A stretch of DNA of 44,413 nucleotides, taken from NCBI GenBank assembly GCA_036675585.1, contig JAKFES010000096.1, positions 1-44,413 of the forward strand. The letters run 5' to 3'. Source of the DNA: Zeimonas sp036675585 (GTDB taxonomy: Bacteria > Pseudomonadota > Gammaproteobacteria > Burkholderiales > Burkholderiaceae_E). How positions within the stretch are numbered: position 1 is the first letter of the stretch; each line of letters starts with the position of its first letter. Below are positions 7,382 to 15,311 of this stretch, piece after piece. The notes below the pieces were generated by a model. The model was not told the origin of the DNA, ran no database searches, and saw only the letters and a list, made by a program, of their open reading frames with translations. Both the position numbers and the translations under genes were made by a program.

Positions 7382-8557
7382 TCACGCTTCTCGAACCGCC
7401 ACTTCGCGGCCCGTGCGAGCCGATTCGAGCACCGCCAGGCACACCGCCAGCGTGTTGCGCCCCCACCGGGCATCCCGCAGCACGGGCGCCGTGCCACGGA
7501 CCGCGTCGACCAGCTCGTCGATCGTGTCGCCCTGACCGAAACTTCCGCGCCCGGTCTGCGCCGGCAGCTCGCGCACGCCCTCGTCGCCGTACACGAACAC
7601 GCCGTCGGGTCCCGGGCGCAGATCGCCGCGTTCGCAGGTCGCGATCATGACGCCGAAGTGCGGCTGCTTGCGATCGAGCTCGCCGGCGGCGAAGCCCTGC
7701 GAGATCGGCCCGCCGTACCCATAGCGCTCGGTCCGCAGCCGGGGCTCGTCGCCGGAAGCGAGGCCCGCCAGGATGCGGCGCGCGTTGCCGTGGTTGGGCT
7801 TCTTGGGCCGCCCGCCTTCGGCGATCCAGAACTGCAACTCGTCGCTGTCGAAGTGGTCGTATCCGCTGTAGACGAGCGTCGCGAACGCGCCGCTCTCGAG
7901 CGTGAGGAATGCCGCGCAATGCCCCTCGGTCGGCCGCTTCGGATCGAGCATGCCCGCGCCGGCCTTGACGGCGACGACGCGTTCGTTGGCCAGCGTCTTG
8001 ATGCTGTCGATCTGGTGCGGCAACTGGTTGAAGACGATCCCGCCGCCCTTGGACGTGTCGAGCTCCTCGGGCCTGCGCGGCCGGTACAGGAAGTCGGTGT
8101 AGTTCCAGCAGTGGATCATCGCCAGCCGGCCCAGCTCCCCGCCGAGGATCGCATTGCGCATCGTCCGGATGACGGGGTCGTGGCTACGCGAGTGCCCCAC
8201 GACGAGCTTCACGCCGGCGCGATCGACCGCCTCGACGATCCGGTTCGCTTCGTCCAGGCCGAGCGTCAGCGGCTTCTCGACGATCACGTGCAGGCCGCGG
8301 CTGGCGGCGAGCAGCACGTGATCGCAATGGAACTGGTGGGGCGAAGCCACGTACACGGCATCGGCCTCGATGCCGTCGAGCATCTGCTCCAGGCCGGCGA
8401 AGACGGGCACGCCGAAATCCTTCCCGAATCGCACGCGCACGTCCTCGTTCGGGTCCGCGGCCGCGACGATCTCGGCATCCGGATGCTTGCGCATCGCCGG
8501 CGCCATCAGCACCGATCCGGCGAAACCGAGTCCGCAAATCGCAAAGCGCATTTTCAC
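7382..8557 (-). CDS. Gfo/Idh/MocA oxidoreductase, phthalate 4,5-cis-dihydrodiol dehydrogenase-like
   Basis: The protein of 391 residues has the Rossmann motif CGLGFAGS (8-15), the EKP motif at 94-96, and the C-terminal Gfo/Idh/MocA fold. The region FLYRPRRPEELDTSKGGG, followed by NQLPHQIDSIKTL, resembles what I recall of Pht4/OphB-type dehydrogenases, which rearomatise the cis-dihydrodiol made by phthalate 4,5-dioxygenase. This is memory-based and not an alignment. The start is a GTG at 8555-8557 with a perfect AGGAGG seven bases upstream. It sits in the same unit as a phthalate-type Rieske oxygenase, so a diol dehydrogenase role is coherent. Other members of the superfamily act on sugars or inositols, so the specificity is uncertain. 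Confidence 0.85.
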   Translation of the reverse strand: MKMRFAICGLGFAGSVLMAPAMRKHPDAEIVAAADPNEDVRVRFGKDFGVPVFAGLEQMLDGIEADAVYVASPHQFHCDHVLLAASRGLHVIVEKPLTLGLDEANRIVEAVDRAGVKLVVGHSRSHDPVIRTMRNAILGGELGRLAMIHCWNYTDFLYRPRRPEELDTSKGGGIVFNQLPHQIDSIKTLANERVVAVKAGAGMLDPKRPTEGHCAAFLTLESGAFATLVYSGYDHFDSDELQFWIAEGGRPKKPNHGNARRILAGLASGDEPRLRTERYGYGGPISQGFAAGELDRKQPHFGVMIATCERGDLRPGPDGVFVYGDEGVRELPAQTGRGSFGQGDTIDELVDAVRGTAPVLRDARWGRNTLAVCLAVLESARTGREVAVREA

Positions 8558-8573
8558 GACGAAACCTCCTGAA

Positions 8574-9434
8574 TCACGTCTCGGAACGTCGGCGCCCGGC
8601 GCGCCGGAGAAAGGGGGCCAGCAGGCGATGAACCGCGTCCGGCCGATCGACCTGCGGCCAATGGCTGCATTCGTGCAGGAAAACGAATTCGCCTTGCGGA
8701 AAGCGGCCGACCATCTCGAGCCCGACCTCTACCGGAATGCTGCGGTCCTGCATGCCCCACACGACGAGCGTCGGAACCCGGATGCGGGCGGTGTCGACGC
8801 CGTCGGCATCGAAGGCGTTGCCCGCCTTGCGCCGCGCCAGCAGGCTCGCCCAGTTGCCGGGCTCGGCAATCATCCGATGGCGCAGCGACACGAGGCCCGG
8901 CGGTGCGCGGTCGATGTCGTACAGGGTGTTCGACGTGAGCGCGCGGACGCTCTCGAGAGTCGGCTCGACGCTCTGCAAGCGTTTGCGATGCACGTCGTAC
9001 CGGTCCTGCGCGACGGCCGACGGCGTGAAATGCGGGAACGGCGCGAACAGCGCGATCCGCTCGATCGCGACCGGATGGTTCGCCTGGCGGTGACAGGCGA
9101 GCACCGACAGCAGGCCGCCGATCGAGTTCCCGACCAGGCTGGCGCGGGTGACGTCGAGCGCGCGCAGCAATGCGAGGAGGTGCGCGTAACGGAACTCGAT
9201 CGAATGATCGCGGGGGGCGCCGCTCAGGCCGAACCCCGGCTGGTCGTACGCGACGACGTCGAAACCCTGCGCGACGAGGGTCGAGAACGTCGCTTGCCAG
9301 TTCACCGCGACGCACGCCCCCGGTGCCCCGCCGTGCAGCAGCACGACCGTCGGTCCACGTCCCGCGCGATAGCACGCCGTGTCGACACCGAGCACCGGCA
9401 CCTGCCGGTGCCCGGCCAGCCCCCCCGCACTCAT
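8574..9434 (-). CDS. Alpha/beta hydrolase, meta-cleavage-product hydrolase-like
   Basis: The protein of 286 residues has the oxyanion region LLHGGAPGA (32-40), the nucleophile elbow GNSIGG with S104, an acid at D230 (WGMQDRSIP) and a catalytic histidine at H258 (HECSHWP). This set and spacing is that of the meta-cleavage-product hydrolases (BphD/XylF/MhpC class), which split C-C bonds in ring-fission products; esterases share the fold. The ATG at 9432-9434 overlaps the stop of the Rieske gene (ATGA), indicating coupled translation. With a VOC dioxygenase-like gene in the same locus, a C-C hydrolase after ring opening is the most economical assignment. Confidence 0.85.
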   Translation of the reverse strand: MSAGGLAGHRQVPVLGVDTACYRAGRGPTVVLLHGGAPGACVAVNWQATFSTLVAQGFDVVAYDQPGFGLSGAPRDHSIEFRYAHLLALLRALDVTRASLVGNSIGGLLSVLACHRQANHPVAIERIALFAPFPHFTPSAVAQDRYDVHRKRLQSVEPTLESVRALTSNTLYDIDRAPPGLVSLRHRMIAEPGNWASLLARRKAGNAFDADGVDTARIRVPTLVVWGMQDRSIPVEVGLEMVGRFPQGEFVFLHECSHWPQVDRPDAVHRLLAPFLRRAGRRRSET

Positions 9435-10702
9435 CGAAGCAAAGGCTCGCGCAACAGCACCCGGACGTCGTCCGCGGGCGAAACCAGATCGAAGGGATGC
9501 ATCGAGAACGCGCTGCCGTCGGCGATCACGCGGCGGAACTCGTCGAGCTTGTCGGGCGACTCCAGCAACTCGAGAACGCGCCGTCGTGCGGTGACGACGG
9601 CGAGGTCCCCCGATACGAGCTTCTCCTGCGAGCGGTCCATGATCCGCCCCATGCCGTCCTGCATCGCCCGGTCCTGGTCGTTGACCCCGTGGATCCCGGT
9701 GGTGCTGAACGTCTTCTGCAGATGCCGGTCGATCAGGTAATCGTTGTGCCGGTTGCGACGCGGATACCAGGTATCGATGATCGATCCCGTGTTCAGCTCG
9801 CAGGGGCGGTACTCGCACTGCGGCGGAAACGACAGGCCCTGCTCGACGAACTCGCGGAACGCCTTCGGGAGTGGGCCCTCCAGGCTGTAGTTGAAGTCCC
9901 AGCAGTACGTGTTCTCGTCGTCGATCGGCACCCACGCACGCCCGCCGATCGGCCACGCAGCGCTCGGAATGAGCGTGAACATCGGCGCCATCCACTGCGT
10001 TCCGCGCCAGTAGAACGCGTCGTCGGCGCGGCGACGCGCGATCGAGACGAACCCGATGTCGGTGTCCTCGACGAAGAACGCCGGCTTCGGGTCGAGCGAG
10101 GTGTAGTGGCGATGCACGCGAGTCGAGGCGACGCTCTTCGCGCTCTTGTGCAGCGTGGACACGTGCGAGCTGTCGATCTCGCCCTCGACGCCCTGGAACC
10201 AGTTCGTTTCCTGAAGCCACACGCTGGCGAGGCGCTGCTCGTCGGGCAGGTCGATCCACGGGAATCGCGGCAGTTGCGGCGCCGGCGCCTCGCCCAGGTA
10301 GACCCAGACGATGCCCGCCTTCTCTTCGACCGGATACGACTTCAGCCGTACGCGCCGGCACAGGCTCTCGTTCGCCTCGCTGGGCATCTCGATGCACTGC
10401 CCGGTGCGGTCGTACAGCCAGCCGTGGTAGGCGCAGCGGATCCCGGCATCCTCCATGCGCCCGAAATACAGAGGCGCCTGGCGATGCGCGCAGCGCGACT
10501 GCACGATTCCCGGCCGGCCCTCGCCGTCGCGGATCGCGAGCAACTCCTCGCCGAGCAGCTTCAGGCGCACCGGGGGGCATGCGGGAGTCGGGAGCTGCGA
10601 GGACAGGACGGCGGGCAACCAGATCGAGCGAAACAGCTTCCCTCCGGCCGCGTCGCGGTCCGCCACCGCGCAAAGCAACCGGTTTCTTTCCTTCGACAGC
10701 AT
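9431..10702 (-). CDS. Rieske non-haem iron oxygenase, phthalate 4,5-dioxygenase-type oxygenase subunit
   Basis: The oxygenase of 423 residues has a Rieske 2Fe-2S site with C71-x-H73 and C90-x2-H93, and a mononuclear iron site in EIDSSHVSTLH (D177, H180, H185). D177 would be the bridge between the two metal centres of neighbouring subunits. It has the layout of the single-subunit (alpha-only) ring-hydroxylating oxygenases typified by phthalate 4,5-dioxygenase. No beta subunit gene is nearby, which agrees with this type. The ATG at 10700-10702 follows a GAGAGGGAG stretch; an upstream in-frame start at 10771 would run into the binding-protein gene. The reductase partner is probably encoded at 1625-2584. 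The ring attacked is unknown. Confidence 0.93.
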   Translation of the reverse strand: MLSKERNRLLCAVADRDAAGGKLFRSIWLPAVLSSQLPTPACPPVRLKLLGEELLAIRDGEGRPGIVQSRCAHRQAPLYFGRMEDAGIRCAYHGWLYDRTGQCIEMPSEANESLCRRVRLKSYPVEEKAGIVWVYLGEAPAPQLPRFPWIDLPDEQRLASVWLQETNWFQGVEGEIDSSHVSTLHKSAKSVASTRVHRHYTSLDPKPAFFVEDTDIGFVSIARRRADDAFYWRGTQWMAPMFTLIPSAAWPIGGRAWVPIDDENTYCWDFNYSLEGPLPKAFREFVEQGLSFPPQCEYRPCELNTGSIIDTWYPRRNRHNDYLIDRHLQKTFSTTGIHGVNDQDRAMQDGMGRIMDRSQEKLVSGDLAVVTARRRVLELLESPDKLDEFRRVIADGSAFSMHPFDLVSPADDVRVLLREPLLR

Positions 10703-10748
10703 CCCGCTCCCTCTCCGTGTCCGACCGGTCGTTCGCCTGCGCTCGGGC

Positions 10749-11882
10749 CTACTTGCCCGCGACGCCCGCAATCCGCTTCATGATTTCGCGGCCCGCTTCG
10801 TCGACCAGCGCCTGATCGGCCTGCGAGCGCACTTCGACGACCTTCACGTTCGGCGACTCGGCGCGAATCTTTTTCGTCGTCGGCGATTCCTCGTTCGCGA
10901 AGAACGACAGGAATTCGTGCTCTTCCTGCAGCTTCTGGCCCTCGGTCACGAACCAGGCGAGGAACAGCTTGCCCAGGTTCGGCTGCGGAGAATTCCTCGG
11001 CAGGAACGCGAACAGCGGTCCGACCGGCAGCGTGTCGAGCGGAATCCACTCGATCGGCGCGCCTTTCTTCTTCTCGGCTTCGGCGAGCGCGGTGTAACCG
11101 GCCACGCCGACCGCCACCTCGCCCGAGGCGATCGCGCCGACGATCGCCGGCGGGCCGGCCTTGAAGCGGGGCTGGTTCGCCAGCAGCTTGCGCGTCAGGT
11201 CGAGCGCGCCGTCGCGCCCCAGGTCGAGCGCCAGGATGTCGAGCGGTGGCGGCGTGTTGTTCGAGATCGCGAAGCGCCCCTTCCACTTCGCGTCGGCCAG
11301 GTCCGACAGCGACTTCGGCGCATCCTGCCGCTTGACCTGGTCGGTGTTGTAGACCATCACGTACATCACGTCCCACTGGCGCAGCAGCTTGTTGCGGTAC
11401 TGCGGCAGCACGCCATCGACGGCGGCGGCGCCGATCGACGGGAACATCGACGAGAACTCGCCGACCCAGTCGACCTCGGTGTCGATGCCGTTCTTCACGA
11501 TCCAGCCGTCGAAGGTCTGGTAGGCATACCCGCCGATGACCGTCGGCAGCGGCACGTTGGCCTTGGCCTGTTCGACGACCCTCGGCGCCGACACGCGCGA
11601 GGTGAGCGGCAGCCATTCCCAGTCGAGCTCGAGGTCGAAGCGCTTCTGGAACGCTTCCATGATCGCGCGCTGCGCCCGCTCGCCCTTGGGCGAGCTGATC
11701 ATGTTGATGAACTTGCCTTGCGCGGCTTCCTGCCTCGCCTTCTCGACGACGTCCGCGGCCTGCGCGGGCGCGTGGACGAGCCCGAGCGCGCTCGACAGCG
11801 CCGCCGCCGGAAGGACGGCGGCAGCCATCTTCGTGAAGGACCGGCGCGGGGCGCTGGCCGGAACCGTGAAGGGCTTTTTCAA
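10749..11882 (-). CDS. ABC transporter extracellular substrate-binding protein with twin-arginine signal
   Basis: This periplasmic binding protein of 377 residues belongs to the Fe3+/spermidine-type class. The N-terminus has a twin-arginine motif RRSFTK (13-18), a hydrophobic stretch and a likely cleavage site after APAQA (about residue 42), so it appears to be exported folded by Tat. The start is a TTG at 11880-11882 with AAGGAG seven bases upstream. An ATG at 12122 in the same frame would cross the promoter region and overlap the LysR gene. It is the first gene of the largest transcription unit of the locus, followed by the Rieske gene after 46 bases. The ligand is unknown; the pairing with oxygenase genes suggests an aromatic or related organic acid. 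Confidence 0.92.
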   Translation of the reverse strand: MKKPFTVPASAPRRSFTKMAAAVLPAAALSSALGLVHAPAQAADVVEKARQEAAQGKFINMISSPKGERAQRAIMEAFQKRFDLELDWEWLPLTSRVSAPRVVEQAKANVPLPTVIGGYAYQTFDGWIVKNGIDTEVDWVGEFSSMFPSIGAAAVDGVLPQYRNKLLRQWDVMYVMVYNTDQVKRQDAPKSLSDLADAKWKGRFAISNNTPPPLDILALDLGRDGALDLTRKLLANQPRFKAGPPAIVGAIASGEVAVGVAGYTALAEAEKKKGAPIEWIPLDTLPVGPLFAFLPRNSPQPNLGKLFLAWFVTEGQKLQEEHEFLSFFANEESPTTKKIRAESPNVKVVEVRSQADQALVDEAGREIMKRIAGVAGK

Positions 11883-11944
11883 GAGTCGTCTCCTTGTCTG
11901 GGCGGGGCCGTTGGTGTCCGGCTTGCCGTTCGTTCGATCAGGCG

Positions 11945-12001
11945 ATGGTCCATTCCGTCGCAGGCAGCGACAAGTCACTTTTTCGAGCGGTCCGATGAGT
12001 T
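11945..12001 (-). promoter_or_regulatory. Promoter P2 with shared 35-nt element, upstream of the binding-protein gene
   Basis: The element lies at 12001-11967 and ends with TTGTCGC, whose first six bases (11973-11968) serve as a -35 box. A weak -10, GACCAT, sits 17 bases further (11950-11945). The element contains the LysR-type T-N11-A dyad TCG-N7-CGA at 11995-11983. It shares 28 of 35 ungapped bases with the copy upstream of the SDR gene. It lies in the 205-bp gap between the LysR stop and the TTG start of the binding protein. The rest of the gap shows no other clear signal. Confidence 0.7.
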
Positions 12002-12087
12002 TGGCGCGACGAAGGGCGGTCGCGCACACGACGCGATGCGACGCACGCGGATCGTCGATCGACCCGGGTATCGCGGGCGCGGCACGT

Positions 12088-13071
12088 TCAGCGCAGCCGC
12101 TGTCGATACGAAGCCGCCTCACCGGAAAGCCATCGGCGAAACACCTGCACCTTCCGGTTCTCGAAATCGCTTTCGCGAAAGAGCAGGTAGTACTGGCCGG
12201 CGCTGTGCGCCTTGTGAAAGAGCCGCACGAGGCGACCCGAAACGAGCTCGCGCTCGACGAGCACTTCGGGGAGGATCGCGATGCCCTTGCCTTCGATTGC
12301 CGCCTGCAGCGACATGAAGAAGTGCCCGAAGCTCAACTGCTTGCCGGCCTTGCGCGGGGCAAGGCCGGCCACGTCGAACCAGTCGGCCCACGCGTGCGCG
12401 CGCGTCATCGTGGAGATGAGCACGTGCTCGAACAAGTGCTCGGGCGTCTGCGGCGCGGGCATCCGTTCCGGGTTGTACACGGCGACCAGGATGTCGGGAA
12501 ACAACGGAACGCTTTCGATCCCTTCCCAATCCTCGACCATTCGAAGGTCGATCTTCGCCAGCGGCGTCGCCGCCGGGGCGGCGCCAGCCGGCGCGGCGGG
12601 CTCGAGATCGGCGCCGAGCCGCCCGACGCGGATCGCGACGTCGATCGGCCCGCGATCGAAATCCACCGGCTCGATCGAGGAGATCAGGTGCACCTCGATA
12701 TCGGGATGCGCCTGCGAGAACTGGTTCAGCCTCGGCGCGAGCCAGAACATGCCGAGCGTCGGCAACACGTTGATGCGCAGGATCCGGCGATCGCGCTCCT
12801 CGGCGAACGCCTTGGTCGCCTCGTCGATCAGGCCGAAACCGACCGCGAGCTTCTCGTAGAACTTCTGCCCTTCGGGCGAAAGGACGACCGAGCGACCGCG
12901 CCGCAGGAAAAGCTTCTTCTGGAAGCTGTCCTCGAGGTTCTTGATGTGCCGGCTGATCGCACTCTGCGTGACGAACAGCTCTTCGGCCGCACGGCTGAAA
13001 CTCAGGTGCCGCGACGCGCTCTCGAACGCCCGCAGCGCGAGCAGATGAGGCAGGCGCCTGGAAGTTGCCAT
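12088..13071 (-). CDS. LysR-family transcriptional regulator (GcvA-like)
   Basis: The protein of 327 residues has the LysR winged helix-turn-helix at 8-66 (LRAFESASRHLSFSRAAEEL, then TQSAISRHIKNLE) and a C-terminal periplasmic-binding-like effector domain. The layout is that of the GcvA branch. An alanine/proline-rich insert (near PAAPAGAAPAATP) interrupts the effector domain around residue 160. It lies in the same direction as its presumed targets, between RraA and the binding protein, 75 bases after RraA, and is probably transcribed with SDR-RraA. The shared promoter elements with a T-N11-A dyad are good candidates for its binding sites, which would imply autoregulation. The co-inducer is unknown. 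Confidence 0.93.
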   Translation of the reverse strand: MATSRRLPHLLALRAFESASRHLSFSRAAEELFVTQSAISRHIKNLEDSFQKKLFLRRGRSVVLSPEGQKFYEKLAVGFGLIDEATKAFAEERDRRILRINVLPTLGMFWLAPRLNQFSQAHPDIEVHLISSIEPVDFDRGPIDVAIRVGRLGADLEPAAPAGAAPAATPLAKIDLRMVEDWEGIESVPLFPDILVAVYNPERMPAPQTPEHLFEHVLISTMTRAHAWADWFDVAGLAPRKAGKQLSFGHFFMSLQAAIEGKGIAILPEVLVERELVSGRLVRLFHKAHSAGQYYLLFRESDFENRKVQVFRRWLSGEAASYRQRLR

Positions 13072-13146
13072 CGGGCAAGCAAGGGTCGGATGAATCGTTT
13101 CGTCGAAAAGCCCCCGCGCACGGAACGCCCGACGCTGCGGATCCTA

Positions 13147-13839
13147 TCAAACGTGCCCGTATTGGCTCAAAGCTTGCTGCAGGGACAGCCCGTTCGCCAG
13201 CTCCTCGCGAATCGCCACTTCCTTCGCGGTCAACGCCTCGGTCTCGACCAGTACGCTCTCGACGAGATCGGCCGGAACGACGATCACGCCGTCGTCGTCG
13301 CCGAGAATGAAGTCTCCCGGATCGACGCGAACGAGCCGGCTCGTCGCGCCACGCAGGAACACCGGAACCTGCGCCCCGGTGACTTTCCAGCGCGTGATCG
13401 ACTGCACCGGGGTGCGATAACGCGCAAACACCGGAAAGCCCGACTCGCGGATCCAGCGGATGTCGCGAATGCCTCCGTCGACGAGCGCGCCGACGCATCC
13501 GCGCTCCTTCATCCCGAGCGCGATCAGCTCGCCGAAGTAACAGACCCCCTCGCCGTCGCCGCTCCAGACCGAGACGTCGCCCGGCCCGACGCCTTCGCAG
13601 GCGCGCATCTTGTCGGCATCGCCGCCGAGCGCGTAGGGGCTCATCTGTCCGCGAATCGTGTACGCCCAGCCGGCGAGCCTCCCGGAGGGCGCCGCATACG
13701 GAAAGAACTCGGGGGCGAGTCCCTGGTCGAAGCGTCCGAGTACGTCCAGCACGTCGGCGACGTTGGAGGTGTCGACCGCGAGATAGCGCCGGCGGATCTC
13801 GTCGCGATCGAAGGCGGGGGCGGTTGCGTTTTCGTTCAT
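13147..13839 (-). CDS. RraA-family aldolase/decarboxylase (HMG/CHA aldolase-like)
   Basis: The protein of 230 residues has the RraA fold and the metal/substrate motif D-G-G-I-R-D (in ALVDGGIRDIRW). Enzymes of this family cleave 4-carboxy-4-hydroxy-2-oxoadipate or 4-hydroxy-4-methyl-2-oxoglutarate to pyruvate and an oxo acid, and decarboxylate oxaloacetate. They are a late step of protocatechuate 4,5-cleavage and gallate pathways. Some relatives only regulate RNase E, but the catabolic context argues for an enzyme. The ATG at 13837-13839 has AGGAG six bases upstream and follows the SDR gene after 31 bases. Confidence 0.88.
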   Translation of the reverse strand: MNENATAPAFDRDEIRRRYLAVDTSNVADVLDVLGRFDQGLAPEFFPYAAPSGRLAGWAYTIRGQMSPYALGGDADKMRACEGVGPGDVSVWSGDGEGVCYFGELIALGMKERGCVGALVDGGIRDIRWIRESGFPVFARYRTPVQSITRWKVTGAQVPVFLRGATSRLVRVDPGDFILGDDDGVIVVPADLVESVLVETEALTAKEVAIREELANGLSLQQALSQYGHV

Positions 13840-13870
13840 TGCAGCTCCTGGTCGTTCGGCACGACGCGAT

Positions 13871-14647
13871 TCAGACCGACGCGATCAGCCCGCCGTCGAT
13901 GCGGACCACCGATCCGGTCACGTACGACGCACGCTCGCTGGCGAGGAACGCGACGACGTCGGCGTATTCCTCGGGACGTCCGTAACGGCCCATCGGGATC
14001 GTGCGCGCGCTGTCCTCGCGAACCTTCTCCACGGCGCGGCCTTCGCGCGCCGCACGCGCCTCGTCGAGCTGGCGAATCCGGTCGGTCGCGATGCGCCCGG
14101 GCACGGTCACGTTCACCGTCACCCCGCGATCGGCGACCTCGCGCGCGAGCGTCTTCGACCATCCGACGAGCGCCGAGCGCAGGCTGTTCGAAAGCCCGAG
14201 GTTCGGAATCGGCGCGATCACCCCCGACGAGGTGCTGGTCACCACGCGCCCCCAGCCGCGGGTGCACATCCCGCCGATCACGCGGTCGGTGATCCGCACG
14301 ACGGGCAGGACCATCGATTCGTACGCCTGACGCCACGTCTGCAGCTCGAGCCCCGTCACTTTCGTCGGCGGGGGGCCGCCGGTGTTGTTCACCAGGATGT
14401 CCACCGGCCCCAGCACCGACTCGATCTCGGCGACGCGGGCATCGAGCGCATCGACCTGCGCGAGATCGAAGCAGAACGGATGCGCGCCTGCGCCGGCTTG
14501 CGCGACCGTTCGCTCGAGCGCCTTCGGCTCGATGTCGCATGCCGCGACGCGTGCGCCGGCCCGCGCCAGCGCGAGCGCGATCGCGCCGCCCAGGCCGCCG
14601 CCGGCGCCCAGCACGAGCGCGACCTTGCCTTCGATTCCCAGATCCAT
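13871..14647 (-). CDS. Short-chain dehydrogenase/reductase with atypical active site
   Basis: The protein of 258 residues is a classical-length SDR: cofactor motif GAGGGLGGA (14-22), NNTGG (87-91) in place of NNAG, and the C-terminal VVRIDGGL. Counting from the serine at 141, the canonical Y-x3-K falls on N154 and S158, so the catalytic tyrosine and lysine both appear to be replaced; K165 is the nearest lysine. NNTGGPPP and the altered site recall a BKR-like SDR subfamily of unclear function. The ATG at 14645-14647 has GAGGAA upstream; an ATG ten codons earlier is possible. It is the first gene of the unit SDR-RraA-LysR. It could be a dehydrogenase for a pathway alcohol, but activity cannot be assumed. 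Confidence 0.85.
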   Translation of the reverse strand: MDLGIEGKVALVLGAGGGLGGAIALALARAGARVAACDIEPKALERTVAQAGAGAHPFCFDLAQVDALDARVAEIESVLGPVDILVNNTGGPPPTKVTGLELQTWRQAYESMVLPVVRITDRVIGGMCTRGWGRVVTSTSSGVIAPIPNLGLSNSLRSALVGWSKTLAREVADRGVTVNVTVPGRIATDRIRQLDEARAAREGRAVEKVREDSARTIPMGRYGRPEEYADVVAFLASERASYVTGSVVRIDGGLIASV

Positions 14648-14729
14648 TTCGATTCCTCGCCCCTGCGCGCCGGACATCCGGCGAAACGACGGCGGCCCCG
14701 CCCATCCGCGGGCCGCCGCACCGAGGCCG

Positions 14730-14787
14730 AGTCTAGGGACTCGGCGCCGCCGGCGACAAGCCAGTCTTTCGCGCCGATCGATGAGTT
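14730..14787 (-). promoter_or_regulatory. Promoter P1 with shared 35-nt element, upstream of the SDR gene
   Basis: The element at 14787-14753 begins AACTCATCG and ends TTGTCGC. It includes the dyad TCG-N7-CGA (T-N11-A, 14781-14769). The -35 TTGTCG (14759-14754) is followed after 18 bases by TAGACT (14735-14730, 4 of 6 matches to TATAAT). This copy lies between rnpB and the SDR gene and matches the P2 copy at 28 of 35 positions. Confidence 0.7.
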
Positions 14788-14802
14788 GGAATGATGTTCG
14801 CT

Positions 14803-15209
14803 GGAGCGGGTCTGTAGGCCGGATTCTGTCCGCCGGCGAACCGGCGCGACGGTCATTCGTCTGGGCGACCGGTTACCCGGCCGCTCGAGCCATCAACCCG
14901 CACGCTCGGACGGGCCGTCCTGTGGATCCGAGGATCCGCGCGTGCCTATTCGATGTTGCTCCGGATGGGGTTTGGCGTGCCGGCCGTGTCGCCACGTCCG
15001 CGGTGAGCTCTTACCTCGCCGTTTCACCCTTGCCGTCGGCGCCGGCGAACCGGCGCCGCTTGGGCGGTGTGCTTTCTGTTCCACTTTCCGTCGCCTTGGG
15101 CCTTGCGGCTTGCTGCGCCTGGCCGTTAGCCAGCATCCTGCCCTGTGGAGTCCGGACCTTCCTCCAGCGCGACGCGAACGTCGACGCCGGCGACCGCCCG
15201 ACCCGCTCC
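14803..15209 (-). ncRNA. rnpB: RNase P RNA (M1 RNA, class A)
   Basis: The minus strand carries the conserved blocks of bacterial class A RNase P RNA: GAGGAAGGTCCGGACTCC and ACAGGGCAGGATGC near the 5' end, ACAGAAAGCACACCGCC in the middle, GGGTGAAACGGCGAGGTAAG after it, and ACAGAATCCGGCCTACAGACC at the 3' end. The ends were placed by the perfect 10-bp P1 helix, GGAGCGGGTC (15209-15200) with GACCCGCTCC (14812-14803), giving about 407 nt. RNase P removes 5' leaders from tRNA precursors. Two hairpins share a CGCCGGTTCGCCGGCG core. I see no poly-T terminator after 14803. Confidence 0.96.
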
Positions 15210-15216
15210 GCTTCGT

Positions 15217-15222
15217 ATTGTA
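15217..15222 (-). promoter_or_regulatory. rnpB -10 box
   Basis: TACAAT (15222-15217) is a near-consensus sigma70 -10 box placed seven bases before the 5' base of the RNase P P1 helix. No good -35 hexamer is visible at 16-18 bases upstream. Confidence 0.65.
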
Positions 15223-15311
15223 GCGGCCGTGCACATCGATGCGCGGTGCGAAGCCGCGCGGCGGCTGCTCTTCCGCGCCCGCTTTCCCGGCGCGAGCGCC
15301 CTTCAGCGGGT

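Noticed and set aside
13072..13146. A possible fourth regulon element (ATCG..TCGAAAA-like bases) before the LysR gene, on the plus strand.
   Set aside because: Orientation and spacing differ from the three real copies, and the TTGTCGC end is missing.
13162..13178. Sigma54-like -24/-12 sequence (TTGGC-N7-TTGCT) on the plus strand.
   Set aside because: It lies near the 3' end of the RraA coding region, pointing antisense to RraA and the SDR gene, with no gene downstream on that strand.
15252..15266. 6-bp stem and 3-base loop after the phospholipase D gene as a terminator.
   Set aside because: No T-run follows, and stems of this size are common by chance in such GC-rich DNA.
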